Positions 1 to 8,340 are shown, counted from the stretch's first letter. The stretch: 12,348 bases of DNA from Wuchereria bancrofti (GCA_005281725.1 SSBO01000096.1:1-12348); one strand, 5' to 3'. A program made the numbers and translations. The notes: a model not told the origin generated them from the sequence alone.

Positions 1-1277
1 ATCTCTCAACAAAAATTAGTTAATAGAAAAATGAAATGACCCACAAACAACTGCACTATTTTTCATCACATGAACCGTTAGACGCCACTAATGAAGACCG
101 AAGAGTTTAAGAAAATAAAATCAACTTGGCTGAACTAAGTAGAACTTTCGATTTACTAGAAGCACTTCGTTTAGCATCCTATTCGTGGGTTTCTGGGCAT
201 GTACAATACGCTAATTTTTATACTACTATGATGAAATGTAAAAAAGCGACCATATCGGCAATCATACAAATTGTAACCAGCAGTGCGCAAACTCCATCTC
301 CTACATCATGCAAATGACCTTCTGTTAAGATCTATCGATCCGCTTTACAGATGTTCGAACTGATTCGTTCACCAGTATAGTGTAGTGAAACTATAATTCA
401 CATATAAAAGTACTATTTAACATACCATCTTCTCTATTACACTGGTATTTCTATTATTTATTTAATTCCATTTCCATTAAATAACTTACGAATTATTGGT
501 TCATCATTTTGACATATAATATTAGCTAGCACCAAAAGTGCTAAACACACCCGCCTCTATACAATCTCACTGAATTATTTTTGAATTTAACTAGTAAAAA
601 GTTAATTATGACAGCAATTCAAATATTTCACATTTGATTTCTTCGTCCATTTCTCACCACAAATGTTTTTTAAAGGTTACGGATGTTGAAAAGAGCCTTT
701 CCAATTTTAGCAATAGTCCCAAAAGCTCATAAACGAATCAAAATATTTGTTAGAGCAAAAATATGATTCTTTTTTAAAATGGAACTCACTTTTGCGGTGT
801 GCATCAAATTTATCGTTGAATCTTTTTTCTATGCATTTAGCTTAGTTAACAAAATCACTAATCAAAAACTGTTTAATAAATGCAAAAACCGTTTCAATTG
901 CTCATATTTTTTAGGAACTAAGACCACTTAGTTTCTTTTAAAAAAGCATTAGAAAGCACAGGATAATAAGAGGTTGTCGCCACAATGGCGAAGCTATAAC
1001 GTAATGAACAAGGATTATGTTTTAAGTGATTTTAATCCGCTTCGTAACCTTAACATCCATAAAATCCCTCCCAATTTTCTTCCTTACAAAGTCATTCATT
1101 ATAATTTCTTGTCTTGGTATGGGTCGGTTGGGAGGTGTCTAGCTTGCTTATATCTTTAAATGTTTTATAATTAAGTTATGTTTGTGTGTTATGTATCAAT
1201 TCGTTATTGTAACGTTGTATAATTTTTAATGTTAATCTGTGGTTTAATTACCCAAGTTTGAGGTTTGAATAATAAAG
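1..1277. other. Intergenic or intronic A+T-rich DNA, no gene supported
   Basis: No coding block with convincing splice sites or family resemblance was found on either strand. The open frame at 126-317 (+) has no ATG start (it opens with TTG) and no recognisable motif. The antisense of that stretch reads as a short hydrophobic segment but is interrupted by stops. The open frame at 974-1159 (+) is rich in Asn, Leu and Tyr, as expected by chance in A+T-rich DNA. An undetected small exon cannot be excluded. Confidence 0.5.
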
Positions 1278-1424
1278 TATTTCACGAAGACTCCTACAGT
1301 ACACGTACACAGAACGGAACCAGTACAGGTTCGAGAATCTACCAGTATCGAAGGCAAAGAAGTCAACGATATGAACTATCAAGAAAAGAAAACTACTTTG
1401 CTTCGCAAGGAAGCAGAGCAGTAA
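1278..1424 (+). CDS. Possible terminal exon, unknown product
   Basis: A 48-codon frame runs from an AG at 1276-1277 (context AATAATAAAG) to TAA at 1422-1424. It contains VHVHRTEPVQVREST and later EKKTTLLRKEAEQ at the C-terminus, and is rich in Glu, Lys, Thr and Val. This composition is unlike the Ile/Asn/Phe/Lys-heavy random frames nearby and suggests real coding sequence. The acceptor lacks a good T-rich tract and no upstream exon of the same gene was identified. AATAAA occurs downstream near 1714. An overlapping frame at 1265-1534 covers the same DNA but looks less protein-like and starts at a non-ATG codon. The product is not recognised; a chance open frame remains likely. Confidence 0.25.
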   Translation, partial: YFTKTPTVHVHRTEPVQVRESTSIEGKEVNDMNYQEKKTTLLRKEAEQ

Positions 1425-2451
1425 AAAAGAAAAACAAAATTTGTTTTTACAGAAGTATTAAGATCTTTCTCATCACAGATGAATCGATTTATCGGGAAGG
1501 AAGGCATCCTAATGTTGAAAAGGTAAATAGGTGAATAAATCTGCAAAGCAAGCAAAGAAATCAGTTAATAATACAAATAGTGATATTCAACAAGGATGAT
1601 ATAGAATCATGTTTTTTAAATCATTGTAAACCTGTATTTTTTTTGTACAAAGTACTGAAATGTGTATTGTGAACATATCTTCATGAGCAATTAATTTCAT
1701 TTTTGATTTTGTTTAAATAAACCACGGATAATTTGGATAAAAAATACCGAAATGCAATAAAAGCATAGAATTCAAGCTAAACATTGATTCATGGGAACAG
1801 GAAAACATCTAATCAATTTCGTGAGAGATTTCAGTATTTACTTTAAATAAAATCACGACATAATTTCCAAACAATGGAGGCGGCCTGTGCACACCATTCG
1901 ATTCCTTTAAATTCAAGAAAATGATGCCATAAATCCATGATTTGACTTAAACCAAGAATAACGGAATCTTAAATTTCTTCAGTCCTATTCAGGACTAAGG
2001 AGAAGTTAAGTGACCTCAGACTAAATTAAAATGTTAATAATGTTTTGAATCAAAAGTTGTCAGTAATTCTGACGCAAACAATTCTGATCGAAATCGGTGG
2101 ATTTTAAACTTTATCTTGCTTGTTAAAATATCTTAATAGCTCATCTGAGATTTATTACATTTAAAAATTTTTATACACGATAAAATAATTGGCAAGCGGT
2201 ATTATTAGAGAAAGGAGAACGACAAAGTTAGTCGTTGTTATTATAACTTTGTATCTGATTATATTTTATAAATCTTTACAATGCTATCGATATTGGAACA
2301 TTTCATAATGTTAATAATAAATTTATTAAATAGATTTTACCAGTTATTCTAACAGATAAGAATTAACATGATAGCAAATGGTCTATGATGTCCAAGTGTT
2401 AGCGAATTTTACTTAGCGTTATTTCGAGTGTTCAAAATATTTCGTGTAATC
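1425..2451. other. Non-coding A+T-rich stretch with a small stem-loop
   Basis: No supported gene. AATAAA motifs occur near 1714 and 1756 on the plus strand. A perfect 9-bp inverted repeat (ACAAAGTTA at 2222-2230 with TAACTTTGT at 2244-2252) could form a stem with a 13-base loop. Such a stem is not rare in DNA of this composition. Confidence 0.4.
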
Positions 2452-2723
2452 ATGCCATTATTATTGTACTTCATCTCGGTGCTTCACTTTGTAAAGTGTC
2501 AACTTGACGCAGTTGTTAAACAAATCTTGGTTAACGCCTGCGTATTGATGCAGCCAAATGACCGGTTTCAATCTATAATTCAATTTTATTTCAGGCTGAT
2601 CTCAAGTTCAATTCATTTTCAGTGAAAACTAAGTTTAAATTCAGTTTCTCCAAAATTCCAATTCCTGCTATTTTTGATTTCGAAAGTATTAACTATTCTC
2701 TTCACTGCTATATTATTATTTGA
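2452..2723 (+). CDS. Candidate small secreted peptide gene, two exons
   Basis: An ATG at 2452 opens MPLLLYFISVLHFVKC, a short hydrophobic stretch like a signal peptide. A good acceptor (TTTTATTTCAG, ending at 2594) is followed by a 42-codon open frame starting ADLKFNSFSVKTKF and ending at TGA 2721-2723. Two AATAAA motifs follow at 2741 and 2757. Several in-phase GT sites could close exon 1, such as GTAAAG at 2491, GTTAAC near 2530 or GTATTG near 2540, so the joined peptide would be roughly 55-72 residues. All are phase 0 and match exon 2. The second exon is basic and Phe/Ser-rich, with one Cys near the end. No family was recognised. A chance arrangement is possible, but the order of signal-like start, acceptor, open exon and polyadenylation signals is suggestive. 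Confidence 0.3.
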
Positions 2724-2740
2724 TTTGGTTGTAAATGATG

Positions 2741-2762
2741 AATAAATTGAATACTGAATAAA
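2741..2762 (+). promoter_or_regulatory. Two AATAAA polyadenylation-type signals
   Basis: AATAAA occurs at 2741-2746 and again at 2757-2762, 18 and 34 bases after the TGA of the candidate small secreted peptide gene. The spacing suits a short 3' UTR. The motif is common in A+T-rich DNA, so this supports the gene only in combination with its exons. Confidence 0.3.
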
Positions 2763-3252
2763 ATGGTTTAGTAAAACCAAAAATACAATAAAGTAAATTC
2801 AAACTTGGATCTATCCTTATAAGCATTAGTAATATTTTCGATTTTTATGGCTTCATAACTTACAATATGCTTCATTTTCTTAATTCACTCGGGTATTTTC
2901 GATATCTTCTAGATTATTAAGATGAAATTTATGACAGTCTAAATGATAATGTGAAGATAAAAAACAAAAAAGACTGATAAAAGGAGAAAAAAATAAGAGC
3001 AACAGGTAAACGGAGGCAACATTATTACTATCGCTGATATTTCTTAAAATTGAGATCTCGGGCCAACTAAAGTGGCATCTAAAGCGTAATAATTTTCATC
3101 TAGATATTTCCACGGATTGTTCCCCTAATTTTTTTTCTGTTAAAAACAGACAGATTGTTCATTGCCATTATTACTGACAGTACAACGATCACATCCATAT
3201 TGTGACTGTTGCAATTACAATAATTACGATAACCATTATTATTACCCGACTA
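2763..3252. other. Non-coding stretch downstream of two converging candidates
   Basis: Nothing coding is supported here. The stretch lies between the 3' end of the plus-strand small-peptide candidate and the 3' end of the minus-strand methyltransferase-like pseudogene. No canonical AATAAA for the minus-strand gene was seen in it. Confidence 0.4.
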
Positions 3253-3703
3253 CTATTGTAATTTAATAAGCTCGATTATTTCTTGGCCAGTTTCATAACA
3301 CTTTGCAGACAACTTTGGCCTAAGCTTGTAAGAGAATGTTCTGTAAAGTCCACAAAAACTATTTCCAACTAATTTCAACTCCAATAGAATATTAGGGATG
3401 AAATGAGAAGAACCAATGGTTGCGATTTTAATGATTACAGAGATAAACTGGAGTTTTTCTTTTCTATTACAATAACAGAATCCCTTTGATTTCAAGTAAA
3501 ATTCAGGTAAAGTTGATAAATGAACTAAAAAGAATAAAACAGCATTCGCACTGAATCTATGGAAAGATATATTTACTTTTTCAAGCCAGTCGGATATGCT
3601 GAATGAAAAGATTAAATGATCTGTGACTGCTTCAGTAGCAAGATTTGATATGATTGCAGTACCAGGACGTATGGATTTGCATAGAAACTCCCAAAACACT
3701 GTC
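3253..3703 (-). pseudogene. Terminal exon of the methyltransferase-like gene
   Basis: The exon follows the acceptor GAATTTGCAG and starts in phase 0 with TVFWEFL; there is no real start codon here. It continues through RPGTAIISNLATEAVTDHL and SDWLEKV to TAG at 3253-3255, 149 codons plus stop. The first 45 or so residues fit the late beta-strand region of a class I methyltransferase. The rest is not recognised and may be a nematode-specific tail or intron read-through from a possible donor, AAA|GTAAAT, after SDWLEK. About 150 codons without a stop is long for DNA this A+T-rich, which favours coding. Confidence 0.5.
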
Positions 3704-3936
3704 TGCAAATTCGAAAATTTTCAAAAATATAGCACAGATCACGTATGATAGTTCAATATTATATCGAATTCTAATTTTCAAACGTATAAACTATCCATAA
3801 AAATTGGTAAGATGGTAAACAAGAAGTAAATGTGCAGAACGAAAATTACCTACATCATGATAAAGAAAATATTATTATAATTTTAGAAGCTATCACTTTC
3901 ACAAGAAAAGTACTGCAAATCAAGCAGATTATTTAC

Positions 3937-4017
3937 CTGATCAGCAAGTGGAAGAAAGAATGAAAACACACGTGTAAAACAATAACATCAGCAGCACTGA
4001 CAACTTTAGCCTGTTTT
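3937..4017 (-). pseudogene. Methyltransferase-like exon with 1-base deletion
   Basis: The exon is bounded by ATGTTAG acceptor and CAG|GTAAAT donor. It reads QAKVVSAADVIVLH, then must shift frame by one base near 3970-3971 to read VFSFFLPLADQ, which joins in phase 0 to TVFWEFL of the next exon. In class I methyltransferases an acidic residue followed by a hydrophobic strand (here ADVIVLH) and then a VF-x-FF helix is typical of the motif after the SAM pocket. The second copy at 5634-5714 carries the same deletion because it is the same sequence. Confidence 0.5.
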
Positions 4018-4524
4018 CTAACATAATAACTTGAAATAAAACTTCGAAAATTCAAATTGGGAAATATACCAATTAAATTTCGCTACTTCCTAACCTATGC
4101 GATGTGTCAAAATGAATTAGAAAATTTTTTCTTTCATGAAAATATTTCTTGGGTAAATATATCCAGTTTCTGTCCTTCGTTTCGCGAAAAAAATTAAATT
4201 ACCAACCAATTTTCAGTTTAAAGAAGGTTAGTAAATCAGTATAACAAGAACTGCTTGAGCAAATCAGTAATTTCTGTTGTAAAATTAAAGATCACTATTT
4301 AATTAACAGTATTGTAATTAGATGTGCTAGGGGTTTACATTTTAGTTTTCACATTTTTTTTTTGTCATGTGTTGCAATATTGCCGGTGATGAACGAAAAA
4401 AGAAAGCTATATACAAGGCAAGAACAAAACCACTAAAGGTTAAATTTTGTATTAATGCGCCAATTCGCTTATCGTTTGAAGAAAAAATCAGCATTGTGAA
4501 AAAACATATTCTCTAAGTATTCAC

Positions 4525-4624
4525 TTTGATATTTGCCTTCATCCCATTAATTTCAATTACTCTTTTTTGCAGTTTACAAAAGTCTTCATTCATTTCAATA
4601 CCAATAGCATTCACCATTCCACTA
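4525..4624 (-). repeat. Artefactual copy of the NAIGIEMNEDF exon
   Basis: This exon is identical to 6222-6321 and 1,697 bases away from it. It lies inside the duplicated block that ends at the single N, so it should be counted once. See the entry at 6222-6321 for its coding content. Confidence 0.75.
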
Positions 4625-4643
4625 CTGAAAGTATATATATATG

Positions 4644-4671
4644 TTTTCAAACGTATATATACGTTTGAAAA
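4644..4671. repeat. Perfect 28-base palindrome (same as 6341-6368)
   Basis: TTTTCAAACGTATA is followed directly by its reverse complement TATACGTTTGAAAA. It sits about 20 bases upstream (in minus-strand sense) of the acceptor for the NAIGIEMNEDF exon, inside the intron where an exon is missing. The copy at 6341-6368 results from the duplicated block. Confidence 0.85.
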
Positions 4672-5053
4672 GAATTTTTGGATTACTTAATTATATTCAA
4701 ATTTATACTGGAAGATTATAGAAACAATAAAATAGCAAAAGTATGTAATCTTGTCATTTAATGAATGATATTCTGTACATTCGAATTATTATTTAATCAT
4801 CTGATTATAGGACAAGAAACCAAAAGCAAAGAAGTCTTATGACACAAAAGATTAACAGAAATGTATGATAGCATAATTTAAAATTTTAACAGTATGTGTA
4901 TGTATACATATGACCTATACATGTACCTAAATATGTATGTGGTGTATGTGGTACCTGATCGATACTGAGTGAATGCGAGATAAACGTTAAGGGCATGATT
5001 TCCTTGCAACCACATTTCGCACAGTATTCTCGACTCAGTGCACCCTGATCCAC

Positions 5054-5054
5054 N
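5054..5054. other. Single N marking a contig join
   Basis: The only ambiguous base seen in the window lies exactly between the two identical 1,696-base blocks. It falls inside what should be the middle of the 6652-6998 exon, just after the complement of the GTGGATCAG codons. This is how an unmerged overlap joined by a placeholder gap would look. Confidence 0.9.
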
Positions 5055-5400
5055 ACTATTTCCAACTAATTTCAACTCCAATAGAATATTAGGGATGAAA
5101 TGAGAAGAACCAATGGTTGCGATTTTAATGATTACAGAGATAAACTGGAGTTTTTCTTTTCTATTACAATAACAGAATCCCTTTGATTTCAAGTAAAATT
5201 CAGGTAAAGTTGATAAATGAACTAAAAAGAATAAAACAGCATTCGCACTGAATCTATGGAAAGATATATTTACTTTTTCAAGCCAGTCGGATATGCTGAA
5301 TGAAAAGATTAAATGATCTGTGACTGCTTCAGTAGCAAGATTTGATATGATTGCAGTACCAGGACGTATGGATTTGCATAGAAACTCCCAAAACACTGTC
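5055..5400 (-). repeat. Truncated artefactual copy of the terminal exon
   Basis: The first 346 bases of the terminal exon (TVFWEFL onward) recur here and are cut off at the N. An open frame of 175 codons at 4878-5405 runs across the N into a displaced piece of the CxxC exon. That chimeric frame is a product of the join, not a protein. Confidence 0.75.
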
Positions 5401-5633
5401 TGCAAATTCGAAAATTTTCAAAAATATAGCACAGATCACGTATGATAGTTCAATATTATATCGAATTCTAATTTTCAAACGTATAAACTATCCATAAAAA
5501 TTGGTAAGATGGTAAACAAGAAGTAAATGTGCAGAACGAAAATTACCTACATCATGATAAAGAAAATATTATTATAATTTTAGAAGCTATCACTTTCACA
5601 AGAAAAGTACTGCAAATCAAGCAGATTATTTAC

Positions 5634-5714
5634 CTGATCAGCAAGTGGAAGAAAGAATGAAAACACACGTGTAAAACAATAACATCAGCAGCACTGACAA
5701 CTTTAGCCTGTTTT
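5634..5714 (-). repeat. Artefactual copy of the AADVIVLH exon
   Basis: Identical to 3937-4017, including the one-base deletion. It lies in copy 2 of the 1,696-base block and should be counted only once. Confidence 0.7.
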
Positions 5715-6221
5715 CTAACATAATAACTTGAAATAAAACTTCGAAAATTCAAATTGGGAAATATACCAATTAAATTTCGCTACTTCCTAACCTATGCGAT
5801 GTGTCAAAATGAATTAGAAAATTTTTTCTTTCATGAAAATATTTCTTGGGTAAATATATCCAGTTTCTGTCCTTCGTTTCGCGAAAAAAATTAAATTACC
5901 AACCAATTTTCAGTTTAAAGAAGGTTAGTAAATCAGTATAACAAGAACTGCTTGAGCAAATCAGTAATTTCTGTTGTAAAATTAAAGATCACTATTTAAT
6001 TAACAGTATTGTAATTAGATGTGCTAGGGGTTTACATTTTAGTTTTCACATTTTTTTTTTGTCATGTGTTGCAATATTGCCGGTGATGAACGAAAAAAGA
6101 AAGCTATATACAAGGCAAGAACAAAACCACTAAAGGTTAAATTTTGTATTAATGCGCCAATTCGCTTATCGTTTGAAGAAAAAATCAGCATTGTGAAAAA
6201 ACATATTCTCTAAGTATTCAC

Positions 6222-6321
6222 TTTGATATTTGCCTTCATCCCATTAATTTCAATTACTCTTTTTTGCAGTTTACAAAAGTCTTCATTCATTTCAATACCA
6301 ATAGCATTCACCATTCCACTA
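6222..6321 (-). pseudogene. Methyltransferase-like exon, acidic strand-2 segment
   Basis: The acceptor is TACTTTCAG and the donor AAA|GTGAAT. In phase 2 it reads SGMVNAIGIEMNEDFCKLQK and then RVIEINGMKANIK. A hydrophobic strand ending in an acidic residue (IGIE) followed by a helix is the usual motif II of class I methyltransferases, which contacts the SAM ribose. The block itself is intact. It needs a preceding exon ending in phase 2, but the nearest upstream exon (6652-6998) ends in phase 0, so an exon is missing between them. Confidence 0.5.
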
Positions 6322-6340
6322 CTGAAAGTATATATATATG

Positions 6341-6368
6341 TTTTCAAACGTATATATACGTTTGAAAA
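6341..6368. repeat. Second copy of the 28-base palindrome
   Basis: Identical to 4644-4671 and 1,697 bases away. It is counted separately only because the window contains the artefactual duplication. Confidence 0.85.
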
Positions 6369-6651
6369 GAATTTTTGGATTACTTAATTATATTCAAATT
6401 TATACTGGAAGATTATAGAAACAATAAAATAGCAAAAGTATGTAATCTTGTCATTTAATGAATGATATTCTGTACATTCGAATTATTATTTAATCATCTG
6501 ATTATAGGACAAGAAACCAAAAGCAAAGAAGTCTTATGACACAAAAGATTAACAGAAATGTATGATAGCATAATTTAAAATTTTAACAGTATGTGTATGT
6601 ATACATATGACCTATACATGTACCTAAATATGTATGTGGTGTATGTGGTAC

Positions 6652-6998
6652 CTGATCGATACTGAGTGAATGCGAGATAAACGTTAAGGGCATGATTTCC
6701 TTGCAACCACATTTCGCACAGTATTCTCGACTCAGTGCACCCTGATCCACCAATTCATCCACATCGTCATCGTCGTATAAGAAAGTGCATTCCATCATAA
6801 AACAATTACAGGGAGACAAGCATTTTGCACTCAGCAGTGTAAATGAGTGCTTTAATTAGAATCTTTTCCACAAAATTTAAATGGAATAGAAAATTCACCG
6901 TAGTATCACGGCTGCAATCGGAATCCAAACCACTTTGAGGCCAACATACTGTTTCAGAGGGTAGTGTCGCTGCCGCTGAAAAAATTATATGTCGAAGT
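6652..6998 (-). pseudogene. Methyltransferase-like exon with CxxC segment, frameshifted
   Basis: It follows the acceptor TTTAATTGTAG and ends at CAG|GTACCA. It reads LRHIIFSAAATLP, then WPQSGLDSDCSRDTTVNFLF, HLNFVEKILIKALIYTAECK, then shifts frame at about 6817 into SPCNCFMMECTFLYDDDDVD, ELVDQGALSREYCAKCGCKE and PLTFISHSLSIDQ. The two halves clearly belong together but lie in different frames, so one base is extra or two are missing. Cysteines in CxC and CxxC spacing could bind a metal. The 3' 99 bases recur at 4955-5053 as part of the assembly duplication. Confidence 0.6.
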
Positions 6999-7149
6999 CT
7001 ACAATTAAAAGCAAGAAAACGCATATTTCAAATGAGCAGGTCTTTTTTTCGATTTTTTTTTCAAAACAATTTTTTTCTCATTGTAACTCTCCACTGTCTA
7101 GAGTACCGAGAAAATAAGGTTAAAAATCATTTGTTCGGGACGAACTTAC

Positions 7150-7209
7150 TTGGAAACTTTCACCAGTGCTAAAACTTCTGTTGAACATTCCACTACCGCA
7201 AGCAGTATT
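7150..7209 (-). pseudogene. Probable short exon joining the CxxC exon
   Basis: A strong donor (AA|GTAAGT) closes the frame AVVECSTEVLALVKVS. Its phase 2 end joins the next exon to give KLRHIIF. The upstream border is unclear: the only nearby AG is in GCGGTAG, after a long T-rich tract, which would start the exon at about 7189. No motif of known function is visible. Confidence 0.35.
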
Positions 7210-7438
7210 TAAAAAAGAGAAATAGAAAAAAATCTTTTTTCGAATTTCATAAATTAATATAAGACGACATGGGCGTCAAGATAATGAGCTGAGGAAAGAC
7301 ATTTTATGATGTGTCATCCTAGGAAAAGACAAAAATCTATTTTTTATAAAGTGAAATTAATTAAGATGCTAAGTTCAAGGAAATGTGAGAGACGCTAAAT
7401 TCCCACTTCGTCAAAAATGACATGAAAAGATTTTATGA

Positions 7439-7488
7439 AAATAATACCTTGCTTCTAATATCCAAATAATACTTTGCTTCTAATATAC
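7439..7488. repeat. 25-base tandem repeat, two units
   Basis: Units 7439-7463 and 7464-7488 differ at two of 25 positions (shared start AAATAATAC, shared core TTGCTTCTAATAT). On the minus strand the second unit provides the GT of the donor for the 7489-7602 exon. The first unit has lost the GT at the equivalent place. Confidence 0.75.
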
Positions 7489-7602
7489 TGCTATCTTAAC
7501 ATCGCATTTCGAAGTGGATTCACTCCTGCCGTCAAATTCAATATTACCACTATCTAAGAGCTTGCACACATCTGTATCAACAAATGTATAGGAAATTTCT
7601 TC
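7489..7602 (-). pseudogene. Intact 38-codon exon of the methyltransferase-like gene
   Basis: The acceptor is AACTTCTTAG and the donor GCA|GTATAT, with both ends in phase 0. The frame EEISYTFVDTDVCKLLDSGN continues with IEFDGRSESTSKCDVKIA. Composition is typical of coding sequence. The donor lies at the edge of a 25-base tandem repeat. No function can be assigned to this segment alone. Confidence 0.45.
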
Positions 7603-7659
7603 CTAAGAAGTTTGCCGCAGTTGAAAAATATTTAAAAAAACATAAGTGAGTAGTCATAC

Positions 7660-7915
7660 ATTTCCCATCTGATACAACAAAACTTTCATTGACCCAACTA
7701 AGAAATTCTGCTACGCTCTTCGGCTCCACACGACAAAAAAAATTTCTGGAATTCTTCCGCTTGTTCCATATTCAGAAACATATTGTTAGCTCCAAGAAAC
7801 CTGATTTAAACGAATTAACTATATTTTCTTCATTTGATCCCTCATCTTATTCATCAAACAATTTATCAATAGGAATAACCAGTCCGCACAAAAGTTTTAG
7901 ATGTTAAGTATTTTC
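7660..7915 (-). pseudogene. Broken exon region near the gene's 5' end
   Basis: The pieces read in order but in changing frames: HLKLLCGLVIPIDKLFDE, TAA at 7847-7849, DEGSNEENIVNSFKSGFLEL, a shift near 7788, NNMFLNMEQAEEFQKFFLSC, GAEERSRIS, a shift near 7700, then LSWVNESFVVSDGK. A second in-frame TAA lies a few codons before HLKLL. The pieces look like one helical domain interrupted by lesions. The ends given are the nearest plausible splice sites and are uncertain. Confidence 0.4.
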
Positions 7916-7951
7916 CTACAAAGACATATTCTCTTTTTTCCAAACCGTAAC

Positions 7952-8047
7952 CTGGTGCAATAAAGATAACACCGCTTTATTGCTTGACTTTATTTGTGTG
8001 TTAGTGCTCAGGATTTGTCCGTGTTCAATATAGTTTAATTTCGGCAT
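7952..8047 (-). pseudogene. Possible first coding exon of the methyltransferase-like gene
   Basis: An ATG at 8045-8047 opens MPKLNYIEHGQILSTNTQIK and then SSNKAVLSLLHQ, closed by CAG|GTTACG. An alternative is an internal exon starting after the AAATTTAG a few bases upstream. The following 36 bases are in the same frame, so the intron is not certain. This start was chosen because no further coding block was seen between here and the LCMT1 3' end. Confidence 0.35.
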
Positions 8048-8313
8048 CAAAATATTGTTTCCTAAATTTATACAACATTTTGCGTAATATCGGAAAGGAT
8101 GTGGGAGGAAAGCACTGAGCAACCATTTGGATGATACATCAAATGCAATTAAGATATCGATTTTTCCTATTTTATTGGTGTTAATACACTAGAAATTCTG
8201 GGAAATTTTGCATGCAAGTTCTTTTAACACGAAAATTTCTTGATTTTCCCTAGAAATAAATAACTTTATGGTTCCTAAAAAATTAAGGATTGCACCTTAG
8301 TTTTCTGATTCAA

Positions 8314-8340
8314 TGTAAACAGCAGTGCGAGCTGTTTACA
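8314..8340. repeat. Perfect 10-bp hairpin with 7-base loop
   Basis: TGTAAACAGC at 8314-8323 pairs perfectly with GCTGTTTACA at 8331-8340 around the loop AGTGCGA. The stem has four G-C pairs, unusual for this A+T-rich spacer. It lies about 390 bases downstream of the LCMT1 stop. It is too short to be a microRNA precursor. No function is assigned. Confidence 0.7.

Larger units (their letters stand above)
3358..5053. repeat. Direct repeat, copy 1 of 1,696 bases
   Basis: The block starts ACTATTTCCAAC and ends CTGATCCAC, directly before the N. Every position checked matches the sequence 1,697 bases further on, including the run of ten T near 4350 and a 28-base palindrome at 4644-4671. Both ends of copy 2 fall exactly at the expected coordinates, so no net insertion or deletion separates the copies. 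A real tandem duplication would need to be perfectly young. The N at the junction points instead to the end of one contig. Confidence 0.9.
5055..6750. repeat. Direct repeat, copy 2 of 1,696 bases
   Basis: This is identical to 3358-5053 wherever compared. It starts immediately after the N, with ACTATTTCC, in the middle of the terminal-exon sequence, and ends at CTGATCCAC, after which the 6652-6998 exon continues normally. Copy 2 is therefore continuous with the 5' part of the minus-strand gene, and copy 1 with its 3' part. Collapsing the two restores one continuous gene. Confidence 0.9.
3253..8047 (-). pseudogene. Decayed SAM-dependent methyltransferase-like gene
   Basis: Exon blocks in transcription order are 7952-8047, 7660-7915, 7489-7602, about 7150-7209, 6652-6998, 6222-6321 (=4525-4624), 3937-4017 (=5634-5714) and 3253-3703. 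They carry pieces that fit a large methyltransferase-like protein: WPQSGLDSDCSRDTTVNFLF, SPCNC, an acidic YDDDDVDELVDQG, YCAKCGCKEI (CxxC), PLTFISHS, then the post-motif-I strand NAIGIEMNEDFCKLQ, AADVIVLH, and WEFL...RPGTAIIS. The family assignment rests on remembered fold-level pattern, so no gene name is given. Breaks include TAA at 7847-7849, frame changes near 7788, 7700, 6817 and 3970, and two absent internal exons. Part of the span is an assembly duplication. Several lesions in different exons make a pseudogene likelier than base errors. The ancestral protein was probably over 400 residues. Confidence 0.65.

Noticed and set aside
126..317. 63-codon plus-strand open frame, with a hydrophobic antisense reading
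   Set aside because: It begins at a non-ATG codon, has no convincing acceptor or donor, and matches nothing recognised. The antisense hydrophobic stretch is interrupted by stops.
4894..4960. TATG/GTATG-rich stretch as a microsatellite (also at 6591-6657)
   Set aside because: The units are irregular and not a clean tandem array. The second occurrence is due to the assembly duplication.
7689..7907. 72-codon plus-strand open frame
   Set aside because: It is antisense to the broken 5' exon region of the methyltransferase-like gene, whose minus-strand pieces look more like protein.
8314..8340. Possible microRNA, because the arm starts TGTAAACA
   Set aside because: The whole hairpin is 27 bases, far too short for a precursor, and the flanks do not extend the stem.
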